Part shown: one piece after another, positions 7,682 through 16,076 of the stretch | Numbering within the stretch: the first letter of the stretch is position 1 | Layout of the letters: every line of letters begins with the position of its first letter | Source of the DNA: Actinomycetota bacterium | Lineage (GTDB): Bacteria > Actinomycetota > Actinomycetes > Nanopelagicales > Nanopelagicaceae | Assembly: GCA_002737595.1 (NCBI GenBank) | Contig: NSHZ01000010.1 | Coordinates: forward strand, 1-26,255 | Length of the DNA stretch: 26,255 bases | Direction of reading: 5' to 3' | Notes under the pieces: generated by a model | The model's database searches: none | What the model saw: the letters and a program-made list of their open reading frames with translations, nothing else | Told to the model about the DNA's origin: nothing | Program-made: the position numbers and the translations under genes

Positions 7682-8439
7682 TGGAAGTACTTGTTTGTAT
7701 TAAGCGTGTGATTCTTGCGGGCAATACTTTCGCCCTCAACGAGGATCACACAGATATCGATACTCGCCACCTTGGATACACGCTGAGCCCGCATGAGGAG
7801 TCAGCCGTGGAAGCCGCTGTTCGGCTCAATGAAGAGTTCGGTGGCACCACCACACTTCTCACTTTGGGACACGTGAATTCAGAAGAGCAGATTCGCAGCC
7901 AGATGGCGATCGGTCCCGATCGAGCCATTGTGTTAGAGACCGATGGCAGTGAATGGGATCCTCAAGCAACTGCCAATGCCATCATCGAAGCAATTAAGAA
8001 AGAGGAGACCAAGTTTGATGTCATCATCTTCGGATCGGAATCTGCCGATACCGCTGGATATCAAACAGGTATTCGAGTTGCTCACGCTCTTGGCCTGCCA
8101 ATCGTCACAAACGTCAAGGGACTCAAAGTAGAAAATGGCATTGCTCGTTGCGAGCGCGCAGTCGGAAATATGCGTGAGATCTACGAGGTGCCCCTTCCTG
8201 CTGTGCTTACGGTAAGAGATGGCATTGCTATCCCGCGCTATCCATCGGTTCCGGGTCGCATCAAGGCACGTAAGAAGCCCATGGATGTTTTCCCAGTTGA
8301 AAAACCTGCTGCAAACATTGAAAAAGTTAAATTGGAGTTGCCTCCTGTGAAAGCTAAGGGCGCCACCATGCTCTCTGCAGATGCCGACGGTGTGCAAAAG
8401 CTTGTCGAGATCTTCCGTGAGATTGGAGTCCTCTCATGA
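7681..8439 (+). CDS. etfB: Electron transfer flavoprotein beta subunit
   Basis: The product is 252 aa, normal for EtfB/FixA. It begins with the typical MEVLVCIKRV strand and carries the conserved GSESADTAGYQTG segment (118-130), the beta-subunit signature near the AMP site. With EtfA it forms a soluble heterodimer holding FAD and AMP that takes electrons from flavin dehydrogenases and passes them towards the quinone pool. No separate ribosome-binding site is seen; the ATG shares its A with the demethylase stop codon, so translation is probably coupled. The position right after the demethylase points to a dedicated acceptor for it. No ETF:quinone oxidoreductase is in the window. Confidence 0.93.
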   Translation: MEVLVCIKRVILAGNTFALNEDHTDIDTRHLGYTLSPHEESAVEAAVRLNEEFGGTTTLLTLGHVNSEEQIRSQMAIGPDRAIVLETDGSEWDPQATANAIIEAIKKEETKFDVIIFGSESADTAGYQTGIRVAHALGLPIVTNVKGLKVENGIARCERAVGNMREIYEVPLPAVLTVRDGIAIPRYPSVPGRIKARKKPMDVFPVEKPAANIEKVKLELPPVKAKGATMLSADADGVQKLVEIFREIGVLS

Positions 8440-9374
8440 TCCTGGTATTTATTGATCACGATCGCGGAGTTATCGACGACATTTCTTTACAAGGAATCAC
8501 TTTTGCTCGTTCACTTGATTCAATCATCGAAGCAGTTGTGGTGGGCGGCGAGGCAAATGCTCTGCTCCTTGGTGAGTACGGCGTCACCAAAATTCATCAC
8601 GCCACGCATGCATCGCTTGCGGATTACACCCCGCAGGCAGTTGGTCGCGCTGTTGCTGAGGTGGTGAAGAGTGCATCACCTAGCGCGCTCATTACCGGCG
8701 GTACTCCTCGAGGTAATGAGGTGCTTGCACACGTGGGCGCCATGCTCGATTTTCCGGTGGTCGCTGATTGTTCGGAGATCGATTTGGGAGCTAGCACTGT
8801 GAAGCGGATGCGTTGGGGTGGAAACCTCATCGAGCACGCCAAGGTGCATACCTCGATGATGATTGCCTCGATCTTTCCTCATCAGATCGCCGCCACTAAA
8901 GCCCCGGTGAGCGCAGAGGTAATCACCTTCACACCGGAACTCACTGCCCAAGACACATTGGTAAAGATTATCGATCGCGCGGGCGAGGCTGCTGGTGGCA
9001 TCACACTTGCCGAAGCGAAAGTCATTATCTCTGGCGGTCGCGGAGTCGGCGAAGATTTCACGCTCATCGAAAGCCTTGCGGGATTACTCGGTGGCGCGGT
9101 TGGCTGCTCGCGCGTGGTTACCGCTGCCGGTTGGCGTCCACATGCCGAGCAAGTAGGGCAGACCGGGACCAAAGTCGCACCAGATCTCTACATCGCCTGC
9201 GGAATCAGTGGCGCTACGCAACACATCGCTGGATGTAAAAATAGTAAGACGCTCATTGCCATCAATACCGATGGCGATGCGCCGATCATGTCGTACGCCG
9301 ATTACGCAATTGTGGGCGACTTGCATCAAATCCTTCCCGCGATCATTGCGGCCACACAAGCCGCGAAAGGCTAA
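8436..9374 (+). CDS. etfA: Electron transfer flavoprotein alpha subunit
   Basis: The product is 312 aa. The N-terminal ETF domain is followed by the C-terminal FAD-binding domain starting near GGRGVG (200-205), with the diagnostic run from [16 protein letters not shown] (from 241) through SGATQH (to 263) and a terminal [13 protein letters not shown]. The start overlaps the etfB stop by 4 nt (ATGA) and has a GGAG element seven bases upstream. It holds the redox FAD of the ETF heterodimer. The tight spacing to etfB and to fhs (2 nt gap) supports one transcript. Confidence 0.94.
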   Translation: MILVFIDHDRGVIDDISLQGITFARSLDSIIEAVVVGGEANALLLGEYGVTKIHHATHASLADYTPQAVGRAVAEVVKSASPSALITGGTPRGNEVLAHVGAMLDFPVVADCSEIDLGASTVKRMRWGGNLIEHAKVHTSMMIASIFPHQIAATKAPVSAEVITFTPELTAQDTLVKIIDRAGEAAGGITLAEAKVIISGGRGVGEDFTLIESLAGLLGGAVGCSRVVTAAGWRPHAEQVGQTGTKVAPDLYIACGISGATQHIAGCKNSKTLIAINTDGDAPIMSYADYAIVGDLHQILPAIIAATQAAKG

Positions 9375-9376
9375 AT

Positions 9377-11041
9377 ATGTCCGATATCGAAATTGCTCAA
9401 GCTGCCACCATGCTCCCGATCAACCAGATCGGTGAGAAACTTGGAATTCCAGCAGAAGCGCTCGAGCCATACGGACATTACAAAGCCAAGATCTCGTTGG
9501 AGTATTTGGCGAAGTTACCTTCGCGCCCCCATGCAAAGCTCATCCTGGTCACCGCCATTAGCCCCACTCCAGCAGGCGAAGGAAAGACCACGACGACTGT
9601 GGGCTTAGGCGATGGACTCACCAAGATCGGCAAGAACGCACTCGTCTGTTTGCGCGAGCCTTCACTTGGTCCGGTATTCGGCATGAAGGGTGGCGCCGCT
9701 GGCGGCGGCTATGCACAAATTGTGCCGATGGAAGATATCAATCTCCACTTCACTGGCGACTTCAACGCCATCGCACTGGCTAACAACTTGCTAGCAGCAC
9801 TTTTAGATAATCACATTCACCATGGCAATGCACTCGGCATCGATGTTCGCCGAATCACCTGGAAGCGCGTGGTTGATATGAACGATCGGGCACTCCGCGA
9901 CATCGTGGTCTCACTTAGTGGGCCAGGAAACGGATACCCACGAGAAGATGGTTTCGACATCGTGGTGGCATCAGAGGTGATGGCAATTTTCTGCCTAGCA
10001 ACATCACTCGAGGATCTCAAGCGTCGCCTCGGAAATATCGTAGTTGCCTACACCCGCGAGCAGAAACCAGTGCTAGCACGCGATCTCAATGCAGACGGTG
10101 CGATGACCGTACTTCTCAAAGATGCATTTGCTCCCAACCTTGTGCAAACGCTCGAGAACACTCCAGCAATAGTGCACGGCGGACCTTTCGCAAATATTGC
10201 GCACGGATGTAACTCCGTCATCGCCACCACATCCTCGATGAAGCTCGCCGATTACGTAGTGACGGAAGCAGGTTTCGGTGCAGACCTTGGTGCAGAGAAG
10301 TTTGTTGACATTAAGTGTCGTAAATCTGGTTTGCGTCCATCAGCTTCCGTAATTGTGGCCACCATTCGCGCACTTAAGTTCCACGGTGGAGCTGCAAAAG
10401 ATGAGCTCACTAAGGAGAACCTCGCGGCTCTCGAGGCCGGTCTGGTAAATCTCGAACGTCACATCCGTAATGTGTGCGACGTTTACGGCATTCGCACCAT
10501 CGTGTCTATCAATCACTTTACTAGCGACACTGATGCTGAGGTTGAACTGCTTACGAAGCGCATCACTGCACTTGGCGCCAAGATCGTGCTCGCTACCCAC
10601 TGGGCTCATGGCGGTGATGGCGCTATCGAACTCGCGCATGCGGTGGTTGAGGCATGCGATAACCCCACGCCGCTCACTTTCGTTTATCCAGACGAAATGT
10701 CACTGGAAGAAAAAATCAATGCGGTGGCTACGCGCGTTTATGGCGCCGCTGGTGTGAACTTCGATGGCAAAGCAAAGAAGCGCATTGATGAACTGCAGGC
10801 AAACGGATACGGCCACTTCCCAGTCTGCATCGCTAAGACGCAGTACTCCTTCTCCACTGACGCCACCCTCAAGGGCGCGCCATCGGGCCACACCCTCGAT
10901 GTGCGCGAGATCCGCCTCTCGGCGGGCGCGGAGTTCGTAGTAGTCGTCTGTGGAGAGATTATGACGATGCCTGGTCTTCCCAAGGTGCCTTCCAGCGAAA
11001 AGATCGACCTGGTAGACGGGAAAGTTGTAGGTCTCTTCTAA
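9377..11041 (+). CDS. fhs: Formate-tetrahydrofolate ligase (10-formyl-THF synthetase)
   Basis: The product is 554 aa, full family length. It shows the nucleotide-binding loop PAGEGKTT (65-72), the signature [14 protein letters not shown] (104-117) and [12 protein letters not shown] (about 327-338). The enzyme interconverts formate + THF + ATP and 10-formyl-THF + ADP + phosphate. Placed between a methylene-THF-producing demethylase and a formate dehydrogenase, it most plausibly runs towards formate and ATP here, making a folate-linked substrate-level phosphorylation. Direction is inference. A GAAAGG element lies six bases before the ATG. FolD, needed to make 10-formyl-THF from methylene-THF, is not in the window. 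Confidence 0.96.
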   Translation: MSDIEIAQAATMLPINQIGEKLGIPAEALEPYGHYKAKISLEYLAKLPSRPHAKLILVTAISPTPAGEGKTTTTVGLGDGLTKIGKNALVCLREPSLGPVFGMKGGAAGGGYAQIVPMEDINLHFTGDFNAIALANNLLAALLDNHIHHGNALGIDVRRITWKRVVDMNDRALRDIVVSLSGPGNGYPREDGFDIVVASEVMAIFCLATSLEDLKRRLGNIVVAYTREQKPVLARDLNADGAMTVLLKDAFAPNLVQTLENTPAIVHGGPFANIAHGCNSVIATTSSMKLADYVVTEAGFGADLGAEKFVDIKCRKSGLRPSASVIVATIRALKFHGGAAKDELTKENLAALEAGLVNLERHIRNVCDVYGIRTIVSINHFTSDTDAEVELLTKRITALGAKIVLATHWAHGGDGAIELAHAVVEACDNPTPLTFVYPDEMSLEEKINAVATRVYGAAGVNFDGKAKKRIDELQANGYGHFPVCIAKTQYSFSTDATLKGAPSGHTLDVREIRLSAGAEFVVVVCGEIMTMPGLPKVPSSEKIDLVDGKVVGLF

Positions 11042-11063
11042 AGCGTGGGACTCTAAGTCTCCA

Positions 11064-11522
11064 ATGAAGTACCTGACCTGGACAGATGAGGCCGCCCTGG
11101 AGGTGGTGAGGGAGCACGCCGAAAAGCCCGGACCGATGCTTCTTACTCTGCAAGCTCTCCAGGAGCGCTTCGGTTACGTAGAGACTTCACTCCTGCCAAG
11201 CATCGCGAAGGAACTCAACGTGAGCCGCGCCGAAGTCCATGGCGTGCTTACCTACTACAGCGATTTTCGTACGACTCCCCCAGCATCGCGTCAGATTCAT
11301 CTCTGTGTAGCGGAAGCGTGCCAGGCGCTCGGTGTTCGAGATGTGGTGAAGGAACTTGCCGCCGCAGGATACGAAGTCGGGGAACGTAGCAAGGATGGAG
11401 CAACTGACGTGTCGGGTGTTTACTGCCTTGGAAATTGCGCACTAGGACCAGCTGCACTAGTCGATGGAAATCTCTGTGGCCGCGTTTCTGCGAAATCACT
11501 TGTTGCACAGGTGACCTCATGA
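11064..11522 (+). CDS. fdsG: NAD-dependent formate dehydrogenase gamma subunit (NuoE-like)
   Basis: The product is 152 aa, a thioredoxin-fold [2Fe-2S] protein of the NuoE family. The cluster ligands are visible as Cys81-x4-Cys86 and Cys121-x3-Cys125. In FdsABGD-type formate dehydrogenases this subunit pairs with the FMN subunit FdsB. No Shine-Dalgarno is evident; a 7-bp hairpin with one bulged base (11046-11063, TGG-GACT-loop-AGTC-t-CCA) ends directly at the ATG. It is 22 nt after fhs and overlaps fdsB by 4 nt. The formate dehydrogenase assignment, rather than complex I or a hydrogenase, rests on the adjoining fdsA and fdsD. Confidence 0.9.
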   Translation: MKYLTWTDEAALEVVREHAEKPGPMLLTLQALQERFGYVETSLLPSIAKELNVSRAEVHGVLTYYSDFRTTPPASRQIHLCVAEACQALGVRDVVKELAAAGYEVGERSKDGATDVSGVYCLGNCALGPAALVDGNLCGRVSAKSLVAQVTS

Positions 11523-13045
11523 CAATCGTTTATGTCCCGGGAGATTCCGCGGCTCGATCTATTGGCGCTGACGAAGTTGCTGCACTCATCACAGCACACG
11601 CTGCTAAAGCCGGAATTGATATTGAGTTACGTCGCAATGGTTCACGTGGTGCACTCTGGTTAGAAACACTTGTCGAGGTAGATAATGGAGATGGTCGCTT
11701 CGCTTACGGACCGGTCACTCCCGCAGATGTGGACTCGCTCTTTGCAAACAACTTCCTCAACGCTGGTGCACATCCGCTTTTTCTCGGAAAGACTGAAAGT
11801 ATCGAATGGTTAGCCACGCAAGATCGCGTCACCTTCACCCGCGTAGGAATCATCGAGCCGCTTTCGCTCTCACAATATGAGGCACATGGTGGGCTCGCAG
11901 GATTGCGTACCGCGCTTGCACACACCGATGTAGTTGGCGAAGTACTGGCTTCTGGGTTGCGTGGCCGCGGTGGCGCTGGATTTCCGGCCGGAATCAAATG
12001 GCGCACTGTGCTCGAAGCAGCTGGTGATCAAAAATATGTAGTGTGTAATGCCGATGAAGGTGATAGCGGCACCTTTGCTGATCGCATGTTGATGGAAGGC
12101 GATCCCTTCACACTCATTGAGGGTATGGCTATTGCTGGTATCGCAGTAGGAGCCACCTATGGATACATCTATATACGCTCTGAATATCCGAGCGCCATCG
12201 AGACCATGAATAAGGCGATTGCCGTGGGACGTTTAGCGGGAGTTCTCGGCAAGAGCGTTCTCGGCAGCGATAAGAGCTTCGATCTAGAAGTGCGCGCTGG
12301 CGCGGGCTCTTATGTGTGCGGTGAAGAGACCGCGATGTTGGAGAGTCTCGAAGGCAAGCGCGGCATGGTTCGCCCCAAGCCTCCACTCCCAGCAATATCT
12401 GGGCTATTCGGAAAGCCCACAGTTATCAACAACGTTCTCACGCTTGCTTCAGTGCCCGCGATTATGAAAGATGGCTCGAAGAGTTACCAAGATCGCGGCA
12501 TCGATCGCTCGCGCGGAACCCAAGTCTTTCAACTTGCTGGCAACATTGCGCGCGGCGGTATCGTAGAAACAGGTTTTGGAATTTCACTGAGCGAAATGAT
12601 TACTCGTTTTGGTGGTGGCACACTCACTGGCCACCCAGTGAAAGCAGTACAAGTCGGTGGCCCGCTCGGTGCCTATCTCTCGGCAGACCAATTAGATGTA
12701 GCACTCGATTACGAATCACTTGCAGCAGCGGGTGCGATGCTCGGTCACGGTGGCATTGTGGTATTCGATCAGAGCGTAAATATGTTGCAGCAGGCACGCT
12801 TTGCGATGGAATTCTGTGCAGAGGAGTCCTGCGGCAAATGCACCCCTTGTCGCATCGGAGCTGTACGTGGTGTCGAGGTTATTGACCGCATTATTGCCGG
12901 CGAAGAGCGCGAGAAGAACCTCGAACTACTCAATGACCTCTGCGATCTCATGACCGAAGGCTCACTTTGCGCGATGGGTGGGCTCACACCGCTTCCTGTA
13001 CGCAGCGCTCTTGTACACTTTCCACTCGAGGAGGTAGTCAAGTGA
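11519..13045 (+). CDS. fdsB: NAD-dependent formate dehydrogenase beta subunit (NuoF-like, FMN/NAD site)
   Basis: The product is 508 aa, starting at the ATG at 11519 that overlaps the fdsG stop; upstream in-frame codons lie inside fdsG. An N-terminal region of about 110 residues looks like the cysteine-free thioredoxin-like extension of FdsB proteins. The NuoF core follows with GRGGAGFPAGIKW (about 148-160) for FMN/NADH and four [4Fe-4S] ligands at Cys438, Cys441, Cys444 and Cys484 (ESCGKCTPC and SLCAMGG). It takes electrons from the iron-sulfur chain and reduces NAD+. The stop codon lies within the GTGA of fdsA, a 4-nt overlap that suggests coupled translation. Confidence 0.92.
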   Translation: MTIVYVPGDSAARSIGADEVAALITAHAAKAGIDIELRRNGSRGALWLETLVEVDNGDGRFAYGPVTPADVDSLFANNFLNAGAHPLFLGKTESIEWLATQDRVTFTRVGIIEPLSLSQYEAHGGLAGLRTALAHTDVVGEVLASGLRGRGGAGFPAGIKWRTVLEAAGDQKYVVCNADEGDSGTFADRMLMEGDPFTLIEGMAIAGIAVGATYGYIYIRSEYPSAIETMNKAIAVGRLAGVLGKSVLGSDKSFDLEVRAGAGSYVCGEETAMLESLEGKRGMVRPKPPLPAISGLFGKPTVINNVLTLASVPAIMKDGSKSYQDRGIDRSRGTQVFQLAGNIARGGIVETGFGISLSEMITRFGGGTLTGHPVKAVQVGGPLGAYLSADQLDVALDYESLAAAGAMLGHGGIVVFDQSVNMLQQARFAMEFCAEESCGKCTPCRIGAVRGVEVIDRIIAGEEREKNLELLNDLCDLMTEGSLCAMGGLTPLPVRSALVHFPLEEVVK

Positions 13046-15864
13046 CGCTCTTACATGAGCCCGATTTAGGAACTCCCGCAGTCAAAAGCGATATTGAGGT
13101 AGAGCTCGTTATTGACGGCATGCCCACTCGAGTCCCTGCTGGCACTTCCGTCATGCGCGCCGCTGCACTTCTCGGCACCGCAGTTCCTAAACTTTGCGCC
13201 ACCGATAGTCTCGAAGCATTCGGTTCATGCCGGCTCTGTCTTGTAGAGATCGACGGCAAGAAAGGCACTCCCGCTTCTTGCACCACACCATGTGAACCCG
13301 GGATGGTGGTGCACACCCAAACTCCCAAGCTCGAGAAGATGCGTCGTGGCGTCATGGAGCTCTACATCTCCGACCACCCACTCGATTGCCTCACCTGCCC
13401 AGCTAATGGTGATTGCGAATTGCAAGACATGGCTGGTGTGGTGGGGCTACGCGATGTGCGCTATGGATTAGAGGGCGCAAATCATTTAGATGCACCTACT
13501 GACGACAGCAACCCATACTTCTCATTCGATGAGAGTAAGTGCATTGCCTGCTCGCGTTGTGTGCGCGCTTGTGATGAAGTACAGGGAACGTTCGCACTCA
13601 CCATTGAAGGCCGTGGATTTGACTCCAAAGTCTCCCCCGGCGGCACCGACTTCATGTCAAGTGATTGTGTCTCCTGCGGGGCGTGCGTGCAGGCCTGTCC
13701 CACGTCCACTCTCCAAGAGAAGACCGTCATTCAAATCGGTGTACCTACTCGCACCGTGGAAACCACATGTGCTTACTGTGGCGTTGGTTGTTCATTCAAG
13801 GCCGAACTTAAAGGTAATGAACTTGTTCGCATGGTGCCGCTGAAGAGTGGCGGTGCTAACGAAGGCCATTCATGTGTGAAGGGCCGTTTTGCTTGGGGAT
13901 ATGCCAGCCATCCGGATCGCCAACTCGAACCAATGGTGCGCGAGTCCATTACTGATCCTTGGCGCAAAGTCTCATGGAAAGAAGCCATTACGTACGCTGC
14001 TACGCGCCTCAAGGAAGTACAGGCTAAGTATGGTCAACAATCTATTGGTGGCATCAGTTCTTCAAGATGCACAAATGAAGAGGTCTTTGTAGTCCAGAAG
14101 ATGGTTCGCACAGCATTCGGTAATAACAATATTGATACGTGTGCACGCGTCTGCCACTCGCCCACTGGTTATGGACTGAAGCAGACTTTCGGTACTTCGG
14201 CTGGCACTCAAAACTTTGCGTCAGTTGCCAAGGCAGATGTGATCCTTCTGATCGGTGCCAACCCCACCGATGCGCATCCAGTATTTGCATCTCGAATGAA
14301 GCGACGTCTCCGCCAAGGTGCAAAACTGATCGTGGTCGATCCCCGCCGTATCGACTTGGTACGCACCGCACATATCAAGGCCGAGCATCATCTCCAATTA
14401 CTTCCAGGTACCAACGTGGCGATCGTTAACGCATTAGCCCACGTAGCAGCGACCGAAGGATTGCTTGACGAAGAGTTCATCCAAACTCGCACCGAGGAGA
14501 AGGCATTTCGGGATTGGTTTGAATTCATTCAGAAGCCAGAGAACTCTCCCGAATCTGTAGAAGCCATATCTGGAGTGCCAGCAAGTGAGCTACGCGCAGC
14601 CGGCCGTCTCTTTGCCACCGCAAATAACAGCGCGATCTACTACGGACTCGGTGTAACGGAGCACTCGCAAGGTTCCACCATGGTGATGGGTATGGCCAAT
14701 CTCGCCATGGCTACCGGCAACATTGGTCGCGAAGGTGTCGGTGTTAATCCACTACGCGGCCAGAACAATGTGCAGGGCGCGTGTGACATGGGTTCATTCC
14801 CACATGAGTTCTCTGGCTATCGACATGTTTCAGATGACACAGTGCGCCACCAATTCGAGGAGCTCTGGGGCACTTCTTTGCAAGCAGAACCCGGCCTTCG
14901 CATTCCCAACATGCTCGACTCAGCCATTGATGGTGAATTCAAGGGAATCTTTATTCAAGGCGAAGATATCGCGCAATCAGATCCCAACACCAAGCACGTG
15001 AAAGCCGCATTAGGTGCGATGGAGTGCGTCATCGTGCAAGATCTCTTCCTCAACGAAACCGCAGCATTTGCGCACGTCTTCTTCCCAGGTACTTCCTTCC
15101 TGGAGAAGGACGGAACATTCACCAACGCCGAACGGCGAATTAACCGCGTGCGCCCGATTCAACCTCCTAAAACCGGTAAGCACGAGTGGGAAATCGTTGC
15201 CGAACTTTCACAAGCAATGGGTTACCCCATGCAATACGGCTCATCGGCCGAGATTATGGATGAGATTGCTACCTCTACCCCTACTTTTGCTGGTGTCTCG
15301 TTTGCTCATCTCGACAAGGTAGGCAGCGTGCAATGGCCTTGTAACGAAGAAAATCCCGGGGGTACACCCACTATGCACGTAGATGGTTTCGTGCGCGGAC
15401 TCGGACAATTCATGGTGACGCCTTACGTAGCCACCGAGGAGAAGAGCAACCGTAAATTCCCGTTGCTACTCACCACTGGGCGCGACTTGTCGCAATACAA
15501 CGTAGGTGCGCAGACTCGTCGCACCGAGAATGTGAATTGGTACCCAGAAGATCTTCTCGAGATGCATGAATCCGATGCGGAACTTCGCGGCATCGTCGAT
15601 GGCTCCTTCGCTACTCTCTCCAGCCGTGTCGGCGAGACAGTTATGAAGGTATCAATTACTGATCGCGTGCCACCGGGTGTCGTCTACTCCACCTTCCACT
15701 ACCCCACAAGTGGTGCAAACGTGGTCACTACTGAATATTCAGATTGGGCAACAAATTGCCCTGAGTACAAGGTGACTGCAGTAGAGCTTCGCCCATCGAT
15801 TAAGCCTCCACAAGAAATTGGAATGGCCGCCGCCGATCTGGGGCTTGAGTTAGTAAATGAGTAG
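13042..15864 (+). CDS. fdsA: NAD-dependent formate dehydrogenase alpha (catalytic) subunit
   Basis: The product is 940 aa from the GTG at 13042, chosen because an AGGAGG element precedes it and it makes a GTGA overlap with fdsB. Cofactor sites in order: [2Fe-2S] Cys52, 63, 66, 80; NuoG-like His/Cys cluster His112, Cys116, 119, 125; two ferredoxin-type clusters Cys167, 170, 173, 177 and Cys209, 212, 215, 219; catalytic-domain [4Fe-4S] Cys243, 246, 250, 278. The molybdopterin domain has the active-site motif CARVCHSPT with Cys371-His372, the cysteine (not selenocysteine) form. It oxidises formate to CO2 at a bis-MGD molybdenum or tungsten centre; the metal cannot be read from sequence. The CARVCHSP signature separates it from nitrate reductase and complex I NuoG. 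Confidence 0.95.
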   Translation: MTLLHEPDLGTPAVKSDIEVELVIDGMPTRVPAGTSVMRAAALLGTAVPKLCATDSLEAFGSCRLCLVEIDGKKGTPASCTTPCEPGMVVHTQTPKLEKMRRGVMELYISDHPLDCLTCPANGDCELQDMAGVVGLRDVRYGLEGANHLDAPTDDSNPYFSFDESKCIACSRCVRACDEVQGTFALTIEGRGFDSKVSPGGTDFMSSDCVSCGACVQACPTSTLQEKTVIQIGVPTRTVETTCAYCGVGCSFKAELKGNELVRMVPLKSGGANEGHSCVKGRFAWGYASHPDRQLEPMVRESITDPWRKVSWKEAITYAATRLKEVQAKYGQQSIGGISSSRCTNEEVFVVQKMVRTAFGNNNIDTCARVCHSPTGYGLKQTFGTSAGTQNFASVAKADVILLIGANPTDAHPVFASRMKRRLRQGAKLIVVDPRRIDLVRTAHIKAEHHLQLLPGTNVAIVNALAHVAATEGLLDEEFIQTRTEEKAFRDWFEFIQKPENSPESVEAISGVPASELRAAGRLFATANNSAIYYGLGVTEHSQGSTMVMGMANLAMATGNIGREGVGVNPLRGQNNVQGACDMGSFPHEFSGYRHVSDDTVRHQFEELWGTSLQAEPGLRIPNMLDSAIDGEFKGIFIQGEDIAQSDPNTKHVKAALGAMECVIVQDLFLNETAAFAHVFFPGTSFLEKDGTFTNAERRINRVRPIQPPKTGKHEWEIVAELSQAMGYPMQYGSSAEIMDEIATSTPTFAGVSFAHLDKVGSVQWPCNEENPGGTPTMHVDGFVRGLGQFMVTPYVATEEKSNRKFPLLLTTGRDLSQYNVGAQTRRTENVNWYPEDLLEMHESDAELRGIVDGSFATLSSRVGETVMKVSITDRVPPGVVYSTFHYPTSGANVVTTEYSDWATNCPEYKVTAVELRPSIKPPQEIGMAAADLGLELVNE

Positions 15865-16054
15865 CTCTAGCGACTCACTGGTGCGCATGATCAACCAGAT
15901 TGCGGCTAATTCCATGGGCGCCCATGATCCGGTGGCTGCAGTGGTTAAGCATCTCCACTCATTCTGGACACCCAAGATGTGCCGCGATTTAAAGTCGAGT
16001 AATCTCACCTCAGAGTTAAATGCAGTTGCAGCACAAGCCCTCGCCGCTCTCTAA
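15857..16054 (+). CDS. fdsD: Formate dehydrogenase delta subunit
   Basis: The product is 65 aa, overlapping fdsA by 8 nt. The pattern near the N-terminus (LVRMINQIAANSM), followed by a central VVKHLHSFWTPKM, is characteristic of FdsD, a small subunit of the soluble Mo/W NAD-dependent formate dehydrogenases. It is too short for a domain call by itself, but the combination of sequence and position is diagnostic. FdsC/FdhD, the sulfur-transfer chaperone that often sits next to fdsA, is absent; the next gene is an unrelated peptidase. Confidence 0.88.
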   Translation: MSSSSDSLVRMINQIAANSMGAHDPVAAVVKHLHSFWTPKMCRDLKSSNLTSELNAVAAQALAAL

Positions 16055-16076
16055 GAGTCGGCCATAAAGGAGAATC

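Noticed and set aside
11435..11518. Upstream extension of fdsB
   Set aside because: Overlaps fdsG coding sequence; the ATGA overlap start at 11519 fits the operon pattern.
12967..13041. Upstream extension of fdsA from an ATG
   Set aside because: Overlaps the end of fdsB; the GTG at 13042 has AGGAGG in front and starts just before the [2Fe-2S] domain.
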